Shown here: positions 1 to 4,247 of the stretch, piece after piece
Position numbering within the stretch: the first letter of the stretch is position 1
How the letters are laid out: every line of letters starts with the position of its first letter
Origin: Terriglobia bacterium
GTDB lineage: Bacteria > Acidobacteriota > Terriglobia > UBA7540
Length of the DNA stretch: 5,639 nucleotides
NCBI GenBank assembly: GCA_030042795.1
Contig: JASHYZ010000136.1
Coordinates: forward strand, 1-5,639
Reading direction: 5' to 3'
Program-made: the position numbers and the translations under genes
The notes under the pieces: generated by a model
Told to the model about the DNA's origin: nothing
What the model saw: the letters and a program-made list of their open reading frames with translations, nothing else
The model's database searches: none

Positions 1-2
1 CC

Positions 3-155
3 CTCGGGGGAGAGCGGGACTTCGCGCGGCAATGCCCCGTGTGCCGAACCACCTTTCCTGAGCAGGCACTCGGGGCTCTGATCCTCTATCAACGCTTCCA
101 GACCGAAGCGCGCAAGGGAGGTCTGGATATCCGGTTCAGGATCAAAATTGCGTAG
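3..155 (+). CDS. C-terminal end of a possible zinc-ribbon-like protein (partial)
   Basis: An open + strand frame enters from the left edge and ends at a TAG at 153-155, giving about 50 residues. It contains a CPVC knuckle about 11 residues into the visible part, then a predicted helix (EQALGALILYQRF) and a basic, beta-like tail ending RFRIKIA. A single CxxC could be half of a zinc site whose other half lies outside the window. GC by codon position is about 66/48/70 percent (positions 1/2/3), a normal coding pattern. The opposite strand is also open here (TTG at 200 to position 1, codon-aligned antisense) and would overlap the end of the neighbouring minus gene, so the strand is not certain. 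If the + reading is right, this gene converges on the membrane-protein gene with a 32-bp gap. No function can be assigned. Confidence 0.4.
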   Translation, partial: LGGERDFARQCPVCRTTFPEQALGALILYQRFQTEARKGGLDIRFRIKIA

Positions 156-187
156 GGCGCCGTCTTTCGCAATAATCCACGTTTTTC

Positions 188-865
188 CTATTGCCGCCAA
201 CGGGCCCAGCGCTTGCGTCCCGCGGCGATGAGTTGCTCCGAGCGGTCACGAGCGGCTTCAATCCCCGCGCTTACCTTTGATTGAGCGCTCCGAAAGCGCT
301 GGTTCAGCACTACGACGGTCTGCACTCCCGGTAGTTGCCGCGCGGAAACGCCATTCTGCCGCATCGCGAGGTAGCCATAACCCACGACTGCAGCAAGCGC
401 GAGGACCAGGATGAGCACTACCGTCCATGGCGCTCCGGTCTTCTGCCGCGGCGCCAGCTTCGTATATCCCAGACTTGCAAAGAGCTCGTTCGCGGCTCGC
501 TCCCGGCGTTCCTGAGCCAAGTCGTTCGACACGGAGCCCAGATCGATCGGAGTGTCATCAATGGTGCTGCCGCTCCGACGCACCTTGGGCTCTTCGACGG
601 CAGTTGCTGCAACAGACGTGGTGGCTGCAGCAGATGGCGAGGCCCTTCGGGCCTTGATCTTTTGCCAAGCCTCATCTTCCCGAAGCCGGTCACGTTCGAG
701 GCGATACCGTTCGTCGGTAATTTTCAGCGGAATGTCGGAAATGTCCCTCTGGCCATCACCAAGCTTTTCCCACCCCTCGAAGTGCTGGCTCTCGTCGGTC
801 CGAGCGGATGAATCCAACCCGGCTGTCGGGTTCGGGTTTATGTCTCCCAGCACGCGCATTTGCAC
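188..865 (-). CDS. Single-pass membrane protein of unknown function
   Basis: I do not recognise a family. The 225-residue product has an acidic, polar N-terminal half. A strongly charged helical stretch lies around residues 51-73, followed by an Ala/Ser/Thr-rich linker (about 75-92) and a second charged segment (117-130). One clear transmembrane segment spans about 147-167 (starting WTVVLILVLALAAVV). The C-terminal tail of about 58 residues ends in a basic cluster (GRKRWARWRQ). Basic residues flank both sides of the membrane segment, so orientation is unclear; no signal peptide precedes it. The start could be GTG at 865 (6 nt after AGGAGG) or ATG at 859 (12 nt after), which changes only two residues. 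The upstream sequence carries a strong sigma-54-type promoter match, suggesting activator-dependent expression. The nearest gene upstream on this strand is separated by a repeat element, so this is probably a single transcription unit. Confidence 0.8.
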   Translation of the reverse strand: MQMRVLGDINPNPTAGLDSSARTDESQHFEGWEKLGDGQRDISDIPLKITDERYRLERDRLREDEAWQKIKARRASPSAAATTSVAATAVEEPKVRRSGSTIDDTPIDLGSVSNDLAQERRERAANELFASLGYTKLAPRQKTGAPWTVVLILVLALAAVVGYGYLAMRQNGVSARQLPGVQTVVVLNQRFRSAQSKVSAGIEAARDRSEQLIAAGRKRWARWRQ

Positions 866-870
866 ACCTC

Positions 871-877
871 ACCTCCT
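871..877 (-). promoter_or_regulatory. Strong Shine-Dalgarno for the membrane-protein gene
   Basis: The minus strand reads AGGAGGTGAGGTGTGCAAATG across the start. AGGAGGT closely complements the 16S rRNA tail. It lies 6 nt before GTG 865 and 12 nt before ATG 859 (counted from AGGAGG), which slightly favours the GTG start. Confidence 0.75.
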
Positions 878-896
878 GACTTAGAAGGTCTACAGC

Positions 897-911
897 GCAA
901 GTGCAGTGCCA
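897..911 (-). promoter_or_regulatory. Sigma-54 (RpoN) -24/-12 promoter candidate
   Basis: The minus strand reads TTGGCACTGCACTTGCGC from 912 down to 895. This fits the sigma-54 core TGGCAC-N5-TTGC, with GG at 910-909 and GC at 898-897 in the required spacing. The only departures from the extended consensus are T instead of G after TGGCAC and G instead of A/T after TTGC. Transcription would begin near 885, giving a leader of about 20 nt with the AGGAGG at 871-877 correctly inside it. Sigma-54 promoters need an AAA+ enhancer-binding activator; its site would be expected further upstream, around 960-1050, where the repeat element now sits. No activator gene is in the window. Confidence 0.55.
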
Positions 912-954
912 AGATCAGAGCGATTTGCGGTTGGCAAAAGCGTGGTAAAGACTT

Positions 955-1110
955 AGCAGGTTGTTGAAAAACATTTCGGAACCGTGTCATTCCGACGCCG
1001 AGAGTTGCGAGGCGGAGGAATCTCGCTCTGAAACTAAAGGAACTACGCGATTCCCCGTCGCCGGCAGCTCCTCGGAATGACAGTCGGGATGGGTTTTTCA
1101 ACAATCTGTT
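955..1110. repeat. MITE-like repeat, copy 1 (156 bp)
   Basis: The ends form 18-bp terminal inverted repeats around the core TTGTTGAAAAAC (955-972 and 1093-1110, 15 of 18 matching). Inside them is a subterminal inverted pair, TGTCATTCCGA (985-995) and TCGGAATGACA (1072-1082). A further GAGGAATCTCGC segment is shared with copy 2 at 2710-2934; the first 41 bases of the two copies differ at only about five positions. No transposase is encoded, so the element is non-autonomous or is a folded RNA/DNA repeat. It fills most of the gene-poor stretch between the membrane-protein promoter and the end of the propeller gene. A short open frame on the minus strand through it is repeat-derived and not a gene. 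No convincing target-site duplication is visible. Confidence 0.8.
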
Positions 1111-1227
1111 TTGGGGTCGTCGCGTGAGAAAGGAGGGTTGGTGTGTATTGCCTGGACAAGATTGCAGACTAGGCGAAAAATTTACCCAAGATCAGCGGCT
1201 GTATTTCCCTTACTTATACACAGCGCA
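1111..1227. other. Intergenic stretch with no supported feature
   Basis: This lies between repeat copy 1 and the stop codon of the propeller gene. An AAAGGAGG at about 1129-1136 on the + strand precedes a GTG, but the frame it opens runs antisense through the propeller gene and has no protein-like character. I see no terminator with a T-run and no RNA gene. Confidence 0.5.
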
Positions 1228-2949
1228 TTAAGTCTTGAGGCCAGTTGGGTGGTGCAAGGGCACGGCTTTAGCCGTGCCCTTGCGGGATACAACATCATCC
1301 AGTGCGTTCCCTATAGTACGATCAGACTGAGTCCCGCCCGGTTCATTGAAGTCGGCGATGCCCACGCGCACGATGGTGTCGCGGGAATTGCCGTTGGGTT
1401 TCTCCGTCCACGCCCCGTAAACGTGTCCGCCGGAGGCAGCCAGGCCCGTGTAGTCTCCCAGAAACACACGTGCCGGATCGAACGGCGTGGTGGTCCAGGC
1501 GTAGTTCACGAAGGTGCGTCCGCCATCCGTCGATCTGGCCAGCACGATCGTCGGTTCTCTGTTCTGAAGGTCATTCCGGCGGTCATAGAAAACTACGTTT
1601 GCGGCGCCCGTCGCCTGGTCCACCGCCAGCCACTGGAAAAACTGATCCGCGCCATCATGCATCGGGTCAGAGTTCACACGCACGGCCGGGGACCAGGTGT
1701 GGCCGCCGTCAGGTGACGTGGAACAGAAAACGTCAGTGTCACCGTTGCGATAGTCGCTCCACACCACGTAAAGCCGCCCCGTCTTGCGATCCATATCGAT
1801 CACAGGAAATCCGTTGCAGCGCGCGACGCTCTCCACGTCAAACATGATGGGTGCGGTGTCAATCACGTTGCGCGCGGGCTCAAAGGTATGCCCGCCGTCG
1901 CGGGACAGCGTGAACACAATGTGCTGGCCGTCGCCCCACACGGCGTAAAGCGTGCTGTCGGGGCCGACGACGCCGGAGAACCCCTCGTTGGCGCCGTTGT
2001 CGTCGCGCGGCAGTCCGCGGTGGCTGTCAATCTCCAAAGGCGCTGACCAGGTCTTACCGTCATCCACGGACCGCGATAACACAATTTGAGAATCAACCAG
2101 CGTCCAGCGCGTCCAGCCCACGTACAAGGCGCCGGAGTAGGGTCCCTCACTGCTGTCGGCCACAATGTAAGGTTTATCTTCGAACGGGATGCCGGGCTCA
2201 CTTCGTTGCTGGGCGACAGGGAAATCCTGTGTCTCCCAGGTCTCCCCGCCGTCGAGCGACCGCCTCACGAAAATTCCGTTGCGAGTGGCGCCGTGCGCCC
2301 AGTAATTGAACGTACCCAGTTTGTCGAAAGCGATGTAACACAGAAAGGCGTGGCCGTGCTTGTCATAAGTCACCGACACGTCGCCGGAGACACGGTAATC
2401 AGGGGGCGCCGTATTGGCCGCCGTATCCCAGGTCTTCCCGCCATCGGGTGAGTAGGCAATGTGGGCGTTGTCCTGATAGGCCACCGACACCTGTTGCGGA
2501 TTAAGAGGATTGATGGCTACCGAGGGCTCGGTGAAATAGCCGGGCTTCGGCGTAAGAGTGTGCACCTCGGCTCCGGGCGCCTTCGGAAGATCCTGCGCCG
2601 GAGATCTTGAGACCGCCAGGGCCAAACCAAAGGCCAAGAACACGACGGGCGCAACCCCTTTGGCCCCCGGGACGCTGGCGCGGCCCCGGAGGTGCTGAAA
2701 CTCGCGCTTAGCAGTTCGTTGAAAAACCTTGCGGAACCCTGTCATTCCGAGCCCGTTCGCCCTTCCGTTGCGAACGGTTCCTTCGCCTTGCTCAGGACAG
2801 GCTCTGAGCGCAGCGCAGGAGCTCAGGGTAAACTTCGCGAGGAATCTCGCTTTGAAACTAAGGGAAATACGCGATTCCTCGTCGCCTTGGGCTCCTCGGA
2901 ATGACAGTTTGGACGAGTTTTTCAACGAACTGTTCGGCTGCTGGATCAT
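1228..2949 (-). CDS. Exported Asp-box (BNR) six-bladed beta-propeller protein
   Basis: Six Asp-box motifs (SxDxGxTW/F) are regularly spaced: SPDGGKTW 167-174, SLDGGETW 231-238, SVDDGKTW 294-301, SRDGGHTF 349-356, SPDGGHTW 412-419 and STDGGRTF 473-480 (573-residue numbering). This is the signature of a sialidase-fold propeller. I see no FRIP/YRIP arginine motif, so sialidase activity is not supported; carbohydrate binding or another hydrolase role is possible. A hydrophobic signal core lies at about 99-113, with likely cleavage near SPA-Q (118/119), so the protein is probably periplasmic or secreted. ATG 2949 has AAGGA 9 nt upstream and was probably the original start. However, residues 6-80 are encoded by a repeat inserted exactly in frame. 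Internal starts at 2745 (ATG, inside the repeat, no good ribosome site) or 2643 (GTG, just before the signal core) may be used instead. The last codons also run through a palindromic repeat. It is 42 bp downstream of the kinase gene on the same strand. Confidence 0.85.
   Translation of the reverse strand: MIQQPNSSLKNSSKLSFRGAQGDEESRISLSFKARFLAKFTLSSCAALRACPEQGEGTVRNGRANGLGMTGFRKVFQRTAKREFQHLRGRASVPGAKGVAPVVFLAFGLALAVSRSPAQDLPKAPGAEVHTLTPKPGYFTEPSVAINPLNPQQVSVAYQDNAHIAYSPDGGKTWDTAANTAPPDYRVSGDVSVTYDKHGHAFLCYIAFDKLGTFNYWAHGATRNGIFVRRSLDGGETWETQDFPVAQQRSEPGIPFEDKPYIVADSSEGPYSGALYVGWTRWTLVDSQIVLSRSVDDGKTWSAPLEIDSHRGLPRDDNGANEGFSGVVGPDSTLYAVWGDGQHIVFTLSRDGGHTFEPARNVIDTAPIMFDVESVARCNGFPVIDMDRKTGRLYVVWSDYRNGDTDVFCSTSPDGGHTWSPAVRVNSDPMHDGADQFFQWLAVDQATGAANVVFYDRRNDLQNREPTIVLARSTDGGRTFVNYAWTTTPFDPARVFLGDYTGLAASGGHVYGAWTEKPNGNSRDTIVRVGIADFNEPGGTQSDRTIGNALDDVVSRKGTAKAVPLHHPTGLKT
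1255..1282. repeat. 28-bp perfect palindrome at the 3' end of the propeller gene
   Basis: Arms CAAGGGCACGGCT (1255-1267) and AGCCGTGCCCTTG (1270-1282) pair perfectly over 13 bp around a 2-base loop. It lies inside the coding frame and encodes part of the terminal GTAKAVPL segment, ending about 25 bases before the stop. There is no T-run, so it is not a standard intrinsic terminator. It resembles short REP-type GGCACGGCT...AGCCGTGCC palindromes I recall as dispersed in acidobacterial genomes (recollection, not checked). It may protect mRNA 3' ends or be a transposed REP unit that lengthened the protein. Confidence 0.75.
2710..2934. repeat. MITE-like repeat, copy 2 (225 bp), inside the propeller gene
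   Basis: Terminal inverted repeats (2710-2727 and 2917-2934) share the 16-bp core CAGTTCGTTGAAAAAC exactly. A subterminal pair, CTGTCATTCCGAG (2739-2751) and CTCGGAATGACAG (2895-2907), is perfect over 13 bp. GCGAG-GAAT-CTCGC at 2837-2850 can form a small inner hairpin. Compared with copy 1, this copy carries about 69 extra bases in its left half (roughly 2752-2830). The copy starts and ends on codon boundaries of the propeller gene and has no stop in that frame, adding 75 codons between MIQQP and KREF. No transposase is present. Confidence 0.82.
2753..2777. repeat. Stem-loop in the extra segment of repeat copy 2
   Basis: CCGTTCGC (2753-2760) and GCGAACGG (2770-2777) pair perfectly over 8 bp around the 9-base loop CCTTCCGTT. 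It is absent from copy 1 and marks the left part of the extra 69-bp segment. The following bases (2781-2826) include several GCTCAGG/CTGAGC-type words that can also pair with one another. Confidence 0.6.
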
Positions 2950-2958
2950 CCTCAGTTT

Positions 2959-2963
2959 TCCTT
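2959..2963 (-). promoter_or_regulatory. Ribosome binding site supporting ATG 2949 of the propeller gene
   Basis: The minus strand reads GGAAAGGAAAACTGAGGATG. AAGGA sits 9 nt before ATG 2949. Neither internal start candidate (2745, 2643) has a comparable site, so the ancestral start was probably here, upstream of the repeat insertion. Confidence 0.5.
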
Positions 2964-2991
2964 TCCGGAAAGTCTAATGAGAGCCCTCGGC

Positions 2992-3693
2992 TCAGCGAAG
3001 GCGCTCTTTGGTGTCGCGATCTCTCCACAAACGGAATCCTCCCAGAAAGGCGTTATTGTTGTCGCCAAGCCGCGCCTTGGGAGGAAGCTTCTTCAAATGC
3101 CTGGCGTTCCCACCACCCAGCACCACGTAGTCAACCTCCAGCGCCGTGGCGAGTGCGTCCACCACTTCGGCCACGCGCTGTCGCCATTTCTTCTTCCCCT
3201 GGCGCTTAAGAGCACGCTCGCCCAGCCATTCTTCATAAGTCTTTCCCTTCTTATAGGGCACATGTGCCAGTTCCATGGGTTCGAGGATCCCGTCGACAAT
3301 CATGGCGGAACCGAGTCCGGTCCCCAGGCCTAGAAAGAGCATGCGTCCGCCTTCGTAGCTTCCCAGAGCCTGCATGGCAGCGTCGTTAATCAACTTGACG
3401 GGCCGGCCGAACGCCTTGCGAAAATCGAATCCGACCCAGCCGCGGCCCAAGTTGAAAGGTTCGCTCACAGGATGACCGTGAAGCACGGGCCCCGGATATC
3501 CGATGGAGATAACGTCGTACTGCCAGTCCTCAGCGAGACGTTTGACCTGCCGGACCATCTCAGCGGCCGTCATCTTTGGGCCTGACACCACTTCTCGCCT
3601 TTCCTTCTGACCGCTGGCGAGAACTTTGACGTGAGTTCCTCCGACATCAATGACAAGTACCTTGGCGCCTCTTCTGCCGGCTGTAACTTTCAT
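2992..3693 (-). CDS. ROK-family sugar kinase, polyphosphate-glucokinase-like
   Basis: The 233-residue product should phosphorylate a hexose, probably glucose, in the cytoplasm; relatives use polyphosphate and/or ATP. Motifs appear in family order: the phosphate-binding DVGGT (16-20), GYPGPV (65-70), NLGRGW (81-86), LINDAA (101-106) with the expected catalytic base D104, the GLGTGLG loop (122-128), ELAH (141-144), YEEW (153-156) and LGGGN (192-196). The zinc-cysteine cluster of classical ROK repressors and kinases is absent, and there is no N-terminal helix-turn-helix. The short length and the GKKKWRQRV region match the polyphosphate-glucokinase-like branch. ELAH has alanine where most relatives have glycine (ExGH). 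ATG 3693 is well supported by AGGGAG 5 nt upstream. It lies 42 bp ahead of the propeller gene on the same strand. The phosphoryl donor and exact sugar cannot be read from sequence. Confidence 0.88.
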   Translation of the reverse strand: MKVTAGRRGAKVLVIDVGGTHVKVLASGQKERREVVSGPKMTAAEMVRQVKRLAEDWQYDVISIGYPGPVLHGHPVSEPFNLGRGWVGFDFRKAFGRPVKLINDAAMQALGSYEGGRMLFLGLGTGLGSAMIVDGILEPMELAHVPYKKGKTYEEWLGERALKRQGKKKWRQRVAEVVDALATALEVDYVVLGGGNARHLKKLPPKARLGDNNNAFLGGFRLWRDRDTKERLR

Positions 3694-3776
3694 GAGTTCT
3701 CCCTAAACAAAGCCGAGTCAAACCGCATTTTTCGAAGGCGAAATGGGATTTCCGGGGACCCTTCGGCATACGTCAC
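3690..3776 (-). CDS. Possible 28-residue leader peptide overlapping the kinase start
   Basis: The minus strand has AAGGAGG (3780-3786) followed 3 nt later by GTG 3776. The open frame of 28 codons ends TCATGA, so its TGA overlaps the ATG of the kinase in an ATGA junction typical of translational coupling. The peptide begins MTYAEGSPEIPF and is basic and polar, with no recognised domain. The same frame is open further back to GTG 3828-3830 (46 residues), immediately after the stop of the small secreted protein. The short spacing of the ribosome site and the peptide's small size keep confidence low; the open frame could be chance. Confidence 0.22.
   Translation of the reverse strand: MTYAEGSPEIPFRLRKMRFDSALFRENS
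3699..3704 (-). promoter_or_regulatory. Ribosome binding site of the ROK kinase
   Basis: AGGGAG lies 5 nt before ATG 3693 on the minus strand. It fixes this start and means the kinase does not depend solely on re-initiation from an upstream frame. Confidence 0.65.
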
Positions 3777-3803
3777 AAACCTCCTTGAAAAGTCGGCTTG
3801 TGA
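3773..3803. repeat. Imperfect hairpin between the small secreted gene and the kinase
   Basis: TCACAAACC (3773-3781) and GGCTTGTGA (3795-3803) pair with one mismatch around a 13-base loop. On the minus-strand transcript, the AAGGAGG of the possible leader peptide spans the loop and one stem edge, and its GTG lies in the stem. No T-run follows, so it does not look like a terminator. Confidence 0.3.
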
Positions 3804-3836
3804 GAAGGCCCCAATACGTTGATCCAACACGAACTC

Positions 3837-4109
3837 TCACACGTCAATCTTCTGCACCTTGTGCCTGTTGAGGTACCAACAGGGAGTATAGCCAAGGTGT
3901 GGAAAGAGCGAGCGGATGCAGGTTTCATTTTGGGGCTGGTCGAAATAATAATCCGGCTTTCCGTCCTTCTTCATCACTGAGTAGTAGCGCTGAACTCGCA
4001 CCGTTGCGAAAGCCTTGCCTTTCGCGATCCTGAATCGCAGATCGTCGCCGGCGTACACTATGCAGATCAGTAGGGCCGCAGCGATCAAGACGCGCCTCAT
4101 GCCTTCCAT
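3837..4109 (-). CDS. Small exported protein with two cysteines, function unknown
   Basis: The 90-residue product begins with a typical signal sequence: basic MRR, then hydrophobic VLIAAALLICIVYAG, with likely cleavage near YAG-DD (around residue 21). The mature part of about 70 residues is aromatic and basic. It has a beta-like segment FATVRVQRYYSV, then YYFDQPQ, and two cysteines (C64, C77) bracketing SLFPHLGYTPCWYL, which may form a disulfide. I recall similar uncharacterised small proteins in acidobacteria but cannot name a family. ATG 4100 (starting MRRV) is an alternative start: a GGATGG-like site lies 5 nt before it, whereas ATG 4109 has only GTGGG directly against it. The gene is divergent from the dehydratase gene and 143 bp upstream of the kinase gene, on the kinase's strand. 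Expression probably starts in the divergent region. Confidence 0.75.
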   Translation of the reverse strand: MEGMRRVLIAAALLICIVYAGDDLRFRIAKGKAFATVRVQRYYSVMKKDGKPDYYFDQPQNETCIRSLFPHLGYTPCWYLNRHKVQKIDV

Positions 4110-4143
4110 CCCACAGTTCGTATTTTGTCACTCGTAGTCCGTG

Positions 4144-4172
4144 AACTCTGAACTGAGTAACTCCGAACCGAG
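4144..4172. repeat. 14-bp direct repeat in the divergent intergenic region
   Basis: AACTCTGAACTGAG (4144-4157) is followed after one base by AACTCCGAACCGAG (4159-4172), matching at 12 of 14 positions with both differences being transitions. Each unit also has a small CTC...GAG dyad. It lies between the divergent starts of the small secreted gene and the dehydratase, 76 bp before the dehydratase ATG. That position suits a regulator binding site, but no regulator is encoded in the window. A clear -35/-10 pair was not found nearby. Confidence 0.4.
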
Positions 4173-4235
4173 CCTCTCTGATATTATCCTCTGTCGGCGG
4201 TTGTTTGGCATTTGGAGTAGCCCAAGCCGCCTCAG

Positions 4236-4241
4236 AAGGAG
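4236..4241 (+). promoter_or_regulatory. Ribosome binding site of the dehydratase gene
   Basis: AAGGAG is separated from ATG 4248 by six bases (TCTACG), close to ideal spacing, and fixes the start of the dehydratase. Confidence 0.75.
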
Positions 4242-4247
4242 TCTACG

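Noticed and set aside
335..884. Several + strand open frames across the membrane-protein gene
   Set aside because: They are antisense shadows of the minus gene at 188-865, which has a ribosome site, a membrane segment and a promoter. The + translations are rich in Arg/Ser/Pro with no domain character.
838..1104. Minus-strand open frame with a peptide reading like SFRGAAGDGESR
   Set aside because: It lies almost entirely inside repeat copy 1. The same peptide type is encoded by copy 2, so it is repeat-derived and not a gene.
1255..1282. Palindrome as an intrinsic terminator of the propeller gene
   Set aside because: It lies before the stop codon, inside the frame, and has no T-run on either strand.
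1111..1716. 201-codon + strand open frame with an AAAGGAGG near its start
   Set aside because: It runs antisense through well-defined Asp-box motifs of the propeller gene and through the palindrome; its translation shows no protein-like pattern.
955..2934. Composite transposon formed by the two repeat copies around the propeller gene
   Set aside because: Copy 2 lies inside the gene and not outside it, neither copy encodes a transposase, and no flanking target duplication is visible.
4182..4187. TATTAT as a -10 box for the dehydratase
   Set aside because: The -35 position 17 bp upstream reads AACTCC, with no resemblance to TTGACA; a lone hexamer is not enough.
4206..4221. TGGCA...GC pattern resembling a sigma-54 promoter before the dehydratase
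   Set aside because: The GG and GC are one base too far apart (13 instead of 12) and the TTGC element is absent.
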